This document shows positions 8,915 through 17,183 of a stretch of 36,484 nt of DNA, one piece after another. Position 1 is the stretch's first letter; each line of letters opens with the position of its first letter. The notes beneath the pieces are model-generated. The model did no database searches and was not told where the DNA came from. It saw only the letters and a program-made list of their open reading frames with translations. The position numbers were made by a program, and so were the translations under genes. This DNA is from Candidatus Kuenenia stuttgartensis (lineage in GTDB: Bacteria; Planctomycetota; Planctomycetia; Planctomycetales; Planctomycetaceae), in assembly GCA_945904015.1 (NCBI GenBank), contig CAMDPK010000070.1:1-36484 (forward strand), given 5' to 3'.

Positions 8915-10075
8915 ATGCACATCCTCTGCTTGAACAGCGGCTCGTCGTCCCTGAAGTTTGCCGTCTATCGTTGTGACAATGGCGACGACGTCGAGCTTGC
9001 GCGCGGGGCAGTGGAAGGCATCTCACAAGAGCACGGCCGACTCTGGATACAGCAGCCGAAAGACAGCCAGCGCCAAGAGAGCCAGCGTTCCTTCGTCTCA
9101 CATCAAGCCGCGTTTGAAGCGGCGATGGATTCGCTGGCGACGCTGGAGTTGCCGGCCTTCTCGGTCATCGGTCACCGAGTGGTGCATGGCGGCGATCAGT
9201 TCGATGGTCCCACGCGAATCGACCCGCAAGTTCTCGGCACGCTGCGAACGCTCGTGCGTTTCGCCCCGCTGCATCTGCCTCCGCAGATCGCCATGATCGA
9301 GTTGGCTCAACAACGATTCTCCGAACTGCCTCAAGTGGCCTGCTTCGACACGGCCTTCTTTCGGCACATGCCGGAGCTTGCGCAGCGCTACCCGTTGCCG
9401 AGATTCCTGTGGGACGCGGGAGTCCGCCGCTACGGCTTTCACGGCTTGTCGTACGAATCCATCCTGGCCTCGCACCACGCAGCGAGACTCGGACGCACGA
9501 TCATCGCCCACCTCGGCAACGGTTGCAGCATGACCGCAGTCCAAGACGGTCGGCCTGTCAACACCACGATGGGCTTCACGCCGGCGGGCGGCTTGATGAT
9601 GAGCACCCGCAGCGGCGACCTCGATCCCGGCGTTTTGATTTATCTGATGGATCATCAGGGATACGGCCCGCGCGACATCGAACGTCTGGTGCATCAGGAA
9701 TCCGGACTCAAAGGTGTGTCGGGGCTGAGCGGCGACATGCAGACGCTGCTTTCCGTTCGAGGCGACAATCCTCAAGCCGCGCTCGCCATCGACATGTTTT
9801 GTGACAGTATCCGCCAACAGATCGGAGCCTTCGCGGCAGTGTTGGGCGGACTCGATCGCTTGATCTTCACGGCCGGCATCGGCGAACGCGCCGTCTTGGT
9901 ACGTCGCGACATTTGTCACGGTCTGAATCATCTCGGCATCGCCTTGGACGAAGCCGCCAATGCCGCGAACTCTGGTCGAATCAGCACCGCGCAGAGCACC
10001 TGTGCTGTGGAAGTCGTCTCGACCAACGAAGAGCTGATGATCGCCCGGCACAGCGCCGCTTTCAGCGCAGCATGA
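8915..10075 (+). CDS. ackA: Acetate kinase
   Basis: Transfers phosphate from acetyl phosphate to ADP, giving acetate and ATP, and so uses the product of the phosphoketolase encoded 2 nt upstream. The 386 residues carry the whole ASKHA acetate kinase set: LNSGSSSLKF near the start, GHRVVHGG (substrate Arg), FDTAFF (catalytic Asp), GFHGLSYES (catalytic His), STRSGDLDPG (catalytic Arg), FTAGIGE and STNEE (metal-binding Glu). The ATG at 8915 was preferred over the in-frame ATG at 8897, because the family begins directly at HILCLNSGS and AGGGG sits 9 nt upstream. Length is slightly under the usual 395-405 with no motif missing. Confidence 0.96.
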   Translation: MHILCLNSGSSSLKFAVYRCDNGDDVELARGAVEGISQEHGRLWIQQPKDSQRQESQRSFVSHQAAFEAAMDSLATLELPAFSVIGHRVVHGGDQFDGPTRIDPQVLGTLRTLVRFAPLHLPPQIAMIELAQQRFSELPQVACFDTAFFRHMPELAQRYPLPRFLWDAGVRRYGFHGLSYESILASHHAARLGRTIIAHLGNGCSMTAVQDGRPVNTTMGFTPAGGLMMSTRSGDLDPGVLIYLMDHQGYGPRDIERLVHQESGLKGVSGLSGDMQTLLSVRGDNPQAALAIDMFCDSIRQQIGAFAAVLGGLDRLIFTAGIGERAVLVRRDICHGLNHLGIALDEAANAANSGRISTAQSTCAVEVVSTNEELMIARHSAAFSAA

Positions 10076-10131
10076 ATGTCACAAATACCCACTTGTATCA
10101 TTACCGCCGAAGGCGATGTTTTTTCTGCAAG

Positions 10132-10186
10132 ATTGTGGCGCGACGCTCCGCGTCGCGATTCACGACGCGGAGCGTCGTGCCACAAT
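10132..10186. repeat. 24-bp inverted repeat downstream of acetate kinase
   Basis: ATTGTGGCGCGACGCTCCGC and onward (10132-10155) pairs with 10163-10186 with one mismatch around a 7-nt loop. It lies between the converging ackA and nhaR-like genes and may end both transcripts, though no T-run follows. The small ORFs crossing it look accidental. Confidence 0.8.
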
Positions 10187-10270
10187 GCGGCTTCGCCGCG
10201 TAACTGCATTCCAAGAATTGATTGCGCGGTGAAGAAGAGTGGTCAACGAGATTCTGGCGTGAGCCGACAG

Positions 10271-11170
10271 CTACGCGAAAATGTCGCTGCGCGCGGACTC
10301 TGAAATGGCGACGACGGCCGGGTGTTTGAGGCGGCGTTCGGCGGAGATGGCGTAGTAGTGCTCACGCAGGGAAGGCAGCTCGCCGACGAGTTCCACTTCG
10401 TGTTGGCGGCGGATTTCGTCGTGGATGACGAACGGCGAAGCGAACAGGCCCTCGCCGGCTTGGCCGAAAACTTTGAGCAACGCGCTGTCATCGAACTCGC
10501 CGCGAATTAGCGGACGCAGGCCCTGCGCGTCGAACCAAGTCTCCAGCGATCGCCGCAATGTGCTGGCTCGGCCTTGCAACAGGAACGGTGCTCCGTCGAG
10601 CGACTTGGGGAATCCCTTGCGGTACTTGCGGGCCAGTTCTTTGGTTCCGAAGACCGCAACCGCCGATTCACCGAGCAGGTGGTTGTACGCTCGGAATTTC
10701 ATTGCTCCCGTGACCGGTGTTTCTGACAGCACGATATCCACGTTGTGCAACGCGAGTTCGGCGAGCAGACGTTCGAGTGAATCCTCCTTGCAAATCAACC
10801 GGAGCGGTTCGGGGAGTTGCAAGGCTGGTTCGAGCAGTCGTTTCGCGATCAGCTTCGGGACGACATCCACGATACCAACGACGAACCGCTGGGGCTTGCC
10901 GGTCGGCCGGCCTTTGAGCGCGTCGAGCATCTCGCGGCCCAGCGAAAAAATCTCGTCGGCGTAGCGATAGATCAGCCGGCCGGTCTCCGTCAGTTCCAAT
11001 GTGCGGCCGCTCTTTTGGAACAGCTTGTGGCCGAGCGACTCTTCCAACCGGCGCAACTGTGTGCTGATGGCGGGTTGTCCGAGATGCAGTTTTTCGCCCG
11101 CGCGGGCGATCGTCCCTTCGCGGACGACGGTCCAGAAATACAGAAGATGGTGATAGTTGAGCCAGTCCAT
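10271..11170 (-). CDS. nhaR: NhaR-like LysR-family transcriptional regulator
   Basis: A 299-residue LysR regulator. The start NYHHLLYFWTVVREG and helix-turn-helix LHLGQPAISTQLRRLEESLG, with GRLIYRYADEIFSLGREML, strongly resemble E. coli NhaR, the sodium-responsive activator of nhaA. The C-terminal effector domain with GEFDDSALLKVFG and HYYAISAERRLKHPAV also fits. It is divergent from the export set starting at 11363. The gap holds a perfect LysR-type T-N11-A palindrome (11193-11205) 22 nt before its start codon, consistent with autoregulation and control of the divergent genes. The first 17 or so codons and the promoter are duplicated at 16995-17150 before sulP. The sensed ion here is not known. 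Confidence 0.88.
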   Translation of the reverse strand: MDWLNYHHLLYFWTVVREGTIARAGEKLHLGQPAISTQLRRLEESLGHKLFQKSGRTLELTETGRLIYRYADEIFSLGREMLDALKGRPTGKPQRFVVGIVDVVPKLIAKRLLEPALQLPEPLRLICKEDSLERLLAELALHNVDIVLSETPVTGAMKFRAYNHLLGESAVAVFGTKELARKYRKGFPKSLDGAPFLLQGRASTLRRSLETWFDAQGLRPLIRGEFDDSALLKVFGQAGEGLFASPFVIHDEIRRQHEVELVGELPSLREHYYAISAERRLKHPAVVAISESARSDIFA

Positions 11171-11192
11171 GCCCGGACGTTACTTCATTTTA

Positions 11193-11205
11193 TTGAATGC
11201 TTCAA
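11193..11205. promoter_or_regulatory. Candidate NhaR/LysR operator (T-N11-A)
   Basis: TTGAATGCTTCAA is a perfect 5-3-5 palindrome fitting the LysR consensus T-N11-A. It lies in the intergenic region between nhaR and the export genes, and one arm is nearly kept in the duplicated region at 17073-17085. Confidence 0.6.
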
Positions 11206-11220
11206 CAAAACACTTTCAAA

Positions 11221-11249
11221 TTGTCGAACCTCAACTGACCGCGTAGGAT
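11221..11249 (+). promoter_or_regulatory. Candidate promoter of the export operon
   Basis: TTGTCG (11221-11226), 17 nt, TAGGAT (11244-11249). The -10 and its flank CTGACCGCGTAGGATTCGCC are identical in the copy before sulP. The operator lies just upstream of the -35, where LysR activators bind. Confidence 0.45.
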
Positions 11250-11362
11250 TCGCCGACTTAAAGAAACAAGCGAGCGGCCAGTCTGTGCTGGCGAGCGATG
11301 AGAACTGCCCACACGGGACGGACAAGAGTGGCCAGCCTCCAACACCAGCGAATGAATCGACG

Positions 11363-13579
11363 ATGACTCAGCCAGAGAGCAATGGACCCGCACCGCAGAT
11401 GGCGACGGCGGTGGATGGATTCGGAGAGATGGGGGCCGAAGCCATTCGGCTGTTGTGCGGGGAGCGGCGACGAGTGGACGTCTCCGCCATTCGCCGCTCG
11501 CTGGCCGATGCGATGCTGGCGTGGCCGGGGACGGCGGACGAGCGGTGGTGGAAGTGGCTGGTCGAGACGGGTCGCGGGCAGAGTTACGCCGCGCGGGTCA
11601 TTGATGCGTCGCCGCGCGAAGTGTTCGAGTTGCTGCGGCATGGCGTTGAGGCGGTCACGATTGGCGAAGGGAATGGCTCAAAGCTGCTCGTGCTGACGGG
11701 GGCCAAACGACAGAAGCTGCGGTTGTGTGAATTGCCGGGTGGTTCGGCGGGACGCTGGGTTTCGCAGCGCGAGTTGTCGGCGCTGCTGGGTGGGACGAAG
11801 GCGACGGTGGAACGGCGGTGGGTCATTCTCGATCCCATGTCGGATGACATGCCGCTGGCGGCGGGCAGTCACGGCGGCGATTCGCACGGCGGCAAAGCTG
11901 GGCACGCCGAGCACGCGCATCCGTCGCCGTGGTCGCCGTGGTCGCGGCTGCGGGAATTCATGCGACCGGAATGGTCGGACTTGTGGATCGTGCTGGTCTT
12001 CGCGTTATTCACGGGGATGCTGACCCTGGCGACGCCAATCGCCGTCGAAGCGCTCGTCAACACGGTCGCGTTCGGGACGTTGCTGCAACCGCTGATTGTA
12101 TTGTCGATCATCTTGCTGACGTTTCTGGGTTTCGCGGCGGCGTTGCGATTTTTGCAGCGGTTCGTGGTGGAGCTGATTCAGCAGCGACTGTTCGCGCGCG
12201 TCGTCGGGCGGTTGGCGTGGCAGTTGCCGAGGGTGCGATTGGATGCGGCTCACCAGTTCACGCCGGAGTTGCTCAATCGGTTCTTCGATGTCGTGACGAT
12301 GCAGAAGACCGTCGCGCAGTTGCTGCTCGACGGCCTGAGGGTCGTGCTGACGGTCAGCTTGGGCATGATCGTGCTGGCGTTTTATCACCCGTGGCTGCTG
12401 GCGTTCGACGCGGTGTTGCTCGTGATGCTGGCCTTCAACATCTTCGTGCTCGGTCGCGGAGCGGTGCGGACCAGCATCGCGGAATCGGCGAGCAAGTACG
12501 CGGTGGCCGGTTGGCTCGAAAACATCGCACTCTGCCCCACGACGTTCAAGGCGGTCGGCGCGGCCGAGTTCGCGCTCACACGAGCCGATCGGCTGACGAC
12601 CGATTATCTCGTGGCGCGGCAAGCTCACTATCGCGTGTTGATGCGGCAAATCATCAGCGGCTTGGCGCTCGAAGCGTTGGCCAGCGCGGTGCTGCTGGGA
12701 CTGGGTGGGTTCCTGGTGATTCAAGGGCAGATGACGCTCGGCCAGCTTGTCGCGGCGGAGCTGATTGTGACGTTGATCGTGGCGGCGGTGTCGAAGCTCG
12801 ATAAGCAGTTCGAGGGCTTCTACGACTTGCTCACGTCGATGGACAAGTTGGGGCACTTGTTCGATCTGCCGGTCGAGCCATCGTCGGGGTTGATCCACGT
12901 CGGACACAGCGGCCCGGCCCGCTTGTCGTTACGCGGTGTCGGCTTTTCGCACGGTGATGGTTCACGCGGGCTGAGCGAGGTCTCGTTCGATGTGGCTCCC
13001 GGTGAAGTGGTCGCGATCACCGGGCCGGCCGGCTGCGGCAAGAGCACGCTGCTGGATTTGTTGTTCCGGCTGCGTGAGCCGTCGTCGGGGCGCATCGTGC
13101 TGGACGATTTCGATCTGGGTGACCTGCGGCCGGACGTGTTGCGGCAAATCGTGTCGCTCGTGCGTGGCATCGAGGTGCTCGACGGAACGCTGGCCGAGAA
13201 CGTCCACATGGATCGACCGGAGATCACGACGACGGACGTTCGCGACGCGCTGCGGCGAATGGAGTTGGACGCTGTGGCCGATGCGTCTCGCACCACTTCG
13301 GGCGCGCGAGGCACTCATCACGATTGGAGCCTCGACACGCATCTCGCCCACGACGGCAAACCTTTGTCGGAGAGTCAGGCGCGGCGCTTGATGTTGGCGC
13401 GCGCCGTCGTTGGCAAGCCGCGGTTGTTGCTGATCGACGGCCTGCTTGATGCGCTGCCCGACGAGGACGGCGAACGGTTGCTGGATGAATTGAAACGCAC
13501 GCGGGCCGGCTGTTCGGTGGTGTTGGCGACGGGTCGCAAGTCGCTCGCGGCGAAATGCGACCGGGTTTGTGAGTTGTGA
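11363..13579 (+). CDS. ABC exporter (fused membrane and ATPase domains) with degenerate ATPase
   Basis: A 738-residue half-transporter of the type I secretion kind, without a recognisable C39 peptidase. About 190 N-terminal residues of unknown role, with a His-rich stretch HGGDSHGGKAGHAEHAH near 170, precede a membrane domain with about six segments (about 205-490). The nucleotide-binding domain has Walker A GPAGCGKST (554-562), but the rest is altered: the Q-loop Gln is replaced (SLVRG), the signature is LSESQ (668-672), the Walker B Glu is Gly (LLIDG, Asp692-Gly693), and the switch His is Gly724 (ATGRK). It may bind ATP but hydrolyse it poorly alone, or need a partner. The ATG at 11363 follows the divergent promoter; the longer open frame would run through nhaR. 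HlyD- and TolC-like genes follow on the same strand. Confidence 0.85.
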   Translation: MTQPESNGPAPQMATAVDGFGEMGAEAIRLLCGERRRVDVSAIRRSLADAMLAWPGTADERWWKWLVETGRGQSYAARVIDASPREVFELLRHGVEAVTIGEGNGSKLLVLTGAKRQKLRLCELPGGSAGRWVSQRELSALLGGTKATVERRWVILDPMSDDMPLAAGSHGGDSHGGKAGHAEHAHPSPWSPWSRLREFMRPEWSDLWIVLVFALFTGMLTLATPIAVEALVNTVAFGTLLQPLIVLSIILLTFLGFAAALRFLQRFVVELIQQRLFARVVGRLAWQLPRVRLDAAHQFTPELLNRFFDVVTMQKTVAQLLLDGLRVVLTVSLGMIVLAFYHPWLLAFDAVLLVMLAFNIFVLGRGAVRTSIAESASKYAVAGWLENIALCPTTFKAVGAAEFALTRADRLTTDYLVARQAHYRVLMRQIISGLALEALASAVLLGLGGFLVIQGQMTLGQLVAAELIVTLIVAAVSKLDKQFEGFYDLLTSMDKLGHLFDLPVEPSSGLIHVGHSGPARLSLRGVGFSHGDGSRGLSEVSFDVAPGEVVAITGPAGCGKSTLLDLLFRLREPSSGRIVLDDFDLGDLRPDVLRQIVSLVRGIEVLDGTLAENVHMDRPEITTTDVRDALRRMELDAVADASRTTSGARGTHHDWSLDTHLAHDGKPLSESQARRLMLARAVVGKPRLLLIDGLLDALPDEDGERLLDELKRTRAGCSVVLATGRKSLAAKCDRVCEL

Positions 13580-13585
13580 AGAATG

Positions 13586-13684
13586 CGGAGAGACAGGAGT
13601 AGCCGAACTCGTGAGAGTTCGGTTGTCGCCAAGCCATCCGAAGTCTCACGACTTCGGCTACGAATCGCCTCGGAGAGACAGGAG
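13586..13684. repeat. Palindromic insert flanked by a 14-bp direct repeat, before the HlyD-like gene
   Basis: The palindrome arms GTAGCCGAACTCGTGAGAG onward (13599-13622) and 13638-13661 pair imperfectly. The insert is bracketed by two exact copies of CGGAGAGACAGGAG (13586-13599 and 13671-13684). The direct repeat holds the AGGAG ribosome-binding site, and the right copy serves the HlyD-like start at 13691. It looks like a target-site duplication. Confidence 0.75.
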
Positions 13685-13690
13685 CTTGCG

Positions 13691-15037
13691 ATGTTAAATA
13701 CGCTGATTGGACTCGATGTCGAGCACGTTGGTTTTCCGGCGCTGCAGTTGGCGAAGTCGTCGCGAACCGCACGTCGCGTCGCGCGCGTGTTGCTAGTGTT
13801 GTTGGCGGGGGCGATCATGGCGTTGGGGTTTGCTCCGTGGCAGCAAACGGTCAGCGGGACGGGCCGGGTCGTCGCATACGCGCCGTTGCAGCGCCAGCAA
13901 ACGATTGAGGCTCCGATTTCCGGCCGCATCGTCCGCTGGGGCGATCAGGTTTTTGACGGCGTCCGGGTCAAGCAAGACCATTTCATTTTGGAGATTCAAG
14001 ACATCGACCCGAACTTTCAGCTTCGGCAGCAAGACCAGCTCGCGGCGACGATCCGCGAACTCGACGCGAACAAAATCGTCGTGCTGGCGTATGAAGCTCA
14101 GGTCGCGGCATTCGAGACGGTGAAGGAGCAATCGGTCGCGGCGGCGGACGAGTATGTGAAGATCGCCGGCGAGAAACTGCAGATCGAGGAACGGAACCTG
14201 GACGCCGAACAGGCGGGCGAACTGCAACAGCGGCTGGACTACGAACGGCAGAAGCTCCTCGCCAAAGACGGGCTGACCTCCACGCTCAAGGTGCAAGAGG
14301 CCGAACGCAAATGGAAAGAGTTGATCGCGAAAGTCGATAAGGCCGAGGCGTACATCCGCGCGGCCCGGAATGAACTCGCCGCCAAACGGAACGAGCGGAC
14401 GTCCAAGGAACGCGAGGCTCAGGCGAAAATCGACTCGTCGAAAGCCGTGCTGCAAAAAGCGCTCGGCGATGTCGCCAAGCTCGACAAAACAATCTCCGAG
14501 TTGCAGGTGAAGATCACTCAGCAGCAAAGCCAGATCGTGAAGGCTCCGCGCGACGGCACCATCATGCACCTGATGGCTCACTCCGGCGGCGAGATGGTCA
14601 AGCAGGGTGAGCCGTTGTTCGTGCTGATCCCCGATGCCGAAGATCGCGCGGCCGAGATTTGGGTCAGCGGCAACGACGCGCCATTGATCGGCGTCGGTCG
14701 CCAAGTGCGACTGCAATTCGAGGGCTGGCCCGCCGTGCAATTCACCGGCTGGCCGAGCGTCGCGGTCGGCACATTCGGCGGCACGGTCTCGAACGTCGAT
14801 GCCGCCGCCGGTAACAGCAAGAACCAGTTCCGAGTCCTCGTCGTCCCCGATGCCGACTCGCCGCCGTGGCCCAGCACCAAGTTCCTGCGGCAAGGCACAC
14901 GAGCCAACGGCTGGGTGCTGCTCGACCAAGTCGGCCTGGGCTACGAAGCCTGGCGCAGACTCAATGGATTCCCGCCGACGGTCGCATTTCCCGACGAGAA
15001 GTCGAAGGCCAGCGGTCAAACTGGGAAAGAGAAGTAA
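13691..15037 (+). CDS. HlyD-like membrane-fusion (periplasmic adaptor) protein
   Basis: 448 residues: a short cytoplasmic N-terminus, one membrane anchor (about 28-50, VLLVLLAGAIMALGF), a first lipoyl half (EAPISGRIVRWG), a long coiled-coil hairpin (about 115-275, rich in Lys/Glu/Gln), a second lipoyl half (KAPRDGTIMHLMAHSGG) and a beta-barrel region ending near 440. It would bridge the inner-membrane ABC protein and the TolC-like protein encoded on either side. The ATG at 13691 was chosen for AGGAG at a 6-nt spacing. An upstream in-frame extension to 13583 would run through the palindromic insert and is unlikely. The cargo cannot be inferred. Confidence 0.87.
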   Translation: MLNTLIGLDVEHVGFPALQLAKSSRTARRVARVLLVLLAGAIMALGFAPWQQTVSGTGRVVAYAPLQRQQTIEAPISGRIVRWGDQVFDGVRVKQDHFILEIQDIDPNFQLRQQDQLAATIRELDANKIVVLAYEAQVAAFETVKEQSVAAADEYVKIAGEKLQIEERNLDAEQAGELQQRLDYERQKLLAKDGLTSTLKVQEAERKWKELIAKVDKAEAYIRAARNELAAKRNERTSKEREAQAKIDSSKAVLQKALGDVAKLDKTISELQVKITQQQSQIVKAPRDGTIMHLMAHSGGEMVKQGEPLFVLIPDAEDRAAEIWVSGNDAPLIGVGRQVRLQFEGWPAVQFTGWPSVAVGTFGGTVSNVDAAAGNSKNQFRVLVVPDADSPPWPSTKFLRQGTRANGWVLLDQVGLGYEAWRRLNGFPPTVAFPDEKSKASGQTGKEK

Positions 15038-15110
15038 GCTGCGCTCAACCTGCCGGTCGTGGCTGATGGGCAAACCCTGCGGGTGCCGATCTTTGTCCCA
15101 TCGAGATGAA

Positions 15111-15240
15111 GCGATCGGCAGGTGAAAAGTGACCAATACAAGCCCGACGCGAGAGCGAGTGAATGCACCCAGGAGCCTTGGAATGCACTCGCTTGCGCGT
15201 CGGGCTTGTATTGACTGGCAAGTTTTCATCTGCCGATCGC
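15111..15240. repeat. Nested long inverted repeat between HlyD- and TolC-like genes
   Basis: The outer arms GCGATCGGCAG (15111-15121) and CTGCCGATCGC (15230-15240), with TGAAAA/TTTTCA inside, enclose inner arms 15135-15161 and 15186-15212 (AATACAAGCCCGACGCGAGA onward). The inner arms resemble the 3043-3107 family. The structure fills the 219-nt gap and probably folds in the operon mRNA. Confidence 0.8.
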
Positions 15241-15256
15241 CTAAAGCGCGGATCGA

Positions 15257-16969
15257 ATGAGCCAATCAATGACCCTATCACGGATGACGTTCGGGCTGGT
15301 GCTTTGCCTTGGCGCGGTGTTCATCGCGGGCGGCTGCGCGCAGACTCGCGGCCGAGTCGCGGCCAAACCCGTGCCAACGCAATGGCGAGCCGGAGGGCGT
15401 CAGCCCCCGGACGATCTGAACTCTGAAATCTCAAATACCAAATCTCAAACGGTCCGGGGGCTGACGCCCTCCGGCTCGCCAGATCAACCAGATCAAGAGG
15501 TCCGTCGCGCGGCAAATGCGGACTCGGCGATTCAACTTGTCAGCGACGAGCAGCCCGCATCAACAACCGCAGCGGATTCGCAGATCGTGCCGCCAGAGCC
15601 TGCGGAAGTCAGCCCGACTCCGAACGCGGAGCCTCTGCAACTCGATGACGTGATCGGCTCGGTCATCGCGAGCTATCCGTTGTTGCGATCGGCGATGTTC
15701 GGACGAAACATCGCGCAGGGGGACTTGCTCGCGGCGAATGGTGAGTTCGATCTGAAGCTCAAGGCCGACACGCTCAACATGCCGCTCGGTTTTTACGAGA
15801 ACTACCGGCAGGCGGTCGGGGCCGAGCAACCGTTGTTCGGCGGCGGCTCGGTGTTCGGCGGCTATCGCCTTGGGACCGGCAACTTCCCGGAGTGGTACGG
15901 CGATCGACGGACAAAACTCGGTGGCGAGTTCAAAGCGGGAGCCACGATCCCGCTGGCTCAGAACCGCAACATCGACGACCGCCGCGCGAGTCTCTGGCGA
16001 AACCAGTGGGAGGTCCAGTCGGTCGAGCCGGAAATTCAAGCGCAGCTCATTGCGTTCGTCCAAGCGGCGTCGATCACCTATTGGAATTGGGTCGCCGCCG
16101 GACAGAACGTGCGCATCACCGAAGAGCTGCTCAAGAACGCGACCGAACGCACGGACAATCTTCGCAAGCGAGTCGATCAAGGCGACGCTCCGCCCATCGA
16201 GTTGGTCGATAACGAACGCCTGATCGTGTCGCGGCGGACCAAGCTGATCGACGCCCGCCGCAAGTTTCAGCAATCGGCGTACAAGCTGTCGCTGTTCCTG
16301 CGCGATGAGTCCGGCCAACCGCGCGTCATCGACGAATCACACTTGCCGCCCGAATTCCCGCAGGCCGATGATCCGTCGCAACGCAACCTCGACGCCGACC
16401 TTCAATCCGCCGTCGCGAGTCGCCCGGAGTTGCGTGTACTCGCGATCCTGCGCGAGCAACTCAGCATCGACCTCGCCAACGCACAAAACATGTTCTTGCC
16501 GCAAGTCGATGCGGTGCTCGTCGGCTCGCAAGACGTCGGCAACCCGGCCGATCCCCAGAAGGACGACAAGTCACCGTTTGAGTTGGAAGGGGGCCTGATC
16601 GCCAGCGTCCCGCTGCAACGACGCAAGGCGCGGGGCAAGTCGCAGGCCGTCGAGGGCAAGTTGGCTCAACTGCAAGCCAAGACGCAGTTCACTCAGGAGA
16701 AGATCGTCGCCGAAGTGCAATCGGCGAGTGCCGCGCTGAATGCCGCGTACCAGCAGCTTGAGCAAGCTCATCAAGCCCTGGACCTCGCCCGCCAAATGGA
16801 AGTGGCCGAGCGTCGCAAATTCGACCTCGGTGACAGCAACCTGCTGCTGGTCAATCTGCGAGAACAAGCCACCGCCGATGCCGCCGCCACCGAAGTCGAA
16901 GCCCGCCTCAACTTCTTCGACGCCAAAGCCGACTACCGCGCCGCACTCGCCACCGATGTCGTCCCGTAG
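15257..16969 (+). CDS. TolC-family outer-membrane efflux lipoprotein
   Basis: 570 residues. The N-terminus has a signal peptide ending in the lipobox AGGC (Cys about 27), then a low-complexity Pro/Ala linker up to about 125, and two outer-membrane efflux repeats (about 130-340 and 375-565) rich in long Ala/Gln/Leu helices such as QLEQAHQALDLARQME. It should form the outer-membrane duct for the ABC/HlyD pair upstream. The linker holds an in-frame 29-bp palindrome (15384-15480), expected to be tolerated there. The ATG at 15257 starts the signal peptide directly. Nothing obvious terminates the operon after it. Confidence 0.87.
   Translation: MSQSMTLSRMTFGLVLCLGAVFIAGGCAQTRGRVAAKPVPTQWRAGGRQPPDDLNSEISNTKSQTVRGLTPSGSPDQPDQEVRRAANADSAIQLVSDEQPASTTAADSQIVPPEPAEVSPTPNAEPLQLDDVIGSVIASYPLLRSAMFGRNIAQGDLLAANGEFDLKLKADTLNMPLGFYENYRQAVGAEQPLFGGGSVFGGYRLGTGNFPEWYGDRRTKLGGEFKAGATIPLAQNRNIDDRRASLWRNQWEVQSVEPEIQAQLIAFVQAASITYWNWVAAGQNVRITEELLKNATERTDNLRKRVDQGDAPPIELVDNERLIVSRRTKLIDARRKFQQSAYKLSLFLRDESGQPRVIDESHLPPEFPQADDPSQRNLDADLQSAVASRPELRVLAILREQLSIDLANAQNMFLPQVDAVLVGSQDVGNPADPQKDDKSPFELEGGLIASVPLQRRKARGKSQAVEGKLAQLQAKTQFTQEKIVAEVQSASAALNAAYQQLEQAHQALDLARQMEVAERRKFDLGDSNLLLVNLREQATADAAATEVEARLNFFDAKADYRAALATDVVP
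15384..15480. repeat. Perfect 29-bp palindrome in frame in the TolC-like gene
   Basis: The arm 15384-15412 (GGCGAGCCGGAGGGCGTCAG onward) is perfectly complemented by 15452-15480 around a 39-nt AT-richer loop. A second copy is at the left window edge inside the kinase gene. The loop sequences differ between copies. Confidence 0.92.
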
Positions 16970-16994
16970 AGTGTGCCGCCCTCTCTTCCGGACT

Positions 16995-17050
16995 CGCTCG
17001 CGGATGACGGTCCAGAACGACAGACGATGTCGCTCGTTGAGCCAGTCCAT
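16995..17050 (-). pseudogene. Remnant of the start of an nhaR-like gene
   Basis: Read from the ATG at 17050 leftward the peptide begins MDWLNERHRLSFWTVIRER, matching the first 17 or so residues of the regulator at 11170 (MDWLNYHHLLYFWTVVREG). Homology then stops against the end of the TolC-like gene. It is attached to a copy of the same promoter region, so about 160 bp (16995-17150) duplicates 11115-11270. Confidence 0.8.
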
Positions 17051-17072
17051 GCCGCGCATTTACTTCAATTTA

Positions 17073-17085
17073 TTGAATGCTTCCA
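17073..17085. promoter_or_regulatory. Second candidate NhaR/LysR operator, before sulP
   Basis: TTGAATGCTTCCA differs from the perfect site at 11193-11205 by one base. A further palindrome TTCAATTCGTTGAA lies at 17095-17108. Both are upstream of the sulP promoter candidate, so the NhaR-like protein may also control sulP. Confidence 0.5.
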
Positions 17086-17100
17086 CAAAACACTTTCAAT

Positions 17101-17129
17101 TCGTTGAAGTTCAACTGACCGCGTAGGAT
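17101..17129 (+). promoter_or_regulatory. Candidate promoter of sulP
   Basis: TCGTTG, 17 nt, TAGGAT (17124-17129). The -10 and surrounding 20 bases are identical to the export-operon promoter at 11244-11249. Confidence 0.4.
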
Positions 17130-17183
17130 TCGCCGAACAAAGAGACAACGTTTGCAGAGCAGCGACTCAGAAGGAGGCCCATC

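Noticed and set aside
10076-10303. 75-codon ORF after acetate kinase
   Set aside because: It reads through a palindrome, overlaps the end of the regulator gene and has no ribosome-binding site.
10817-11362. Extension of the ABC protein into the regulator gene
   Set aside because: It would be antisense to the well-supported nhaR-like gene and cross its promoter and operator.
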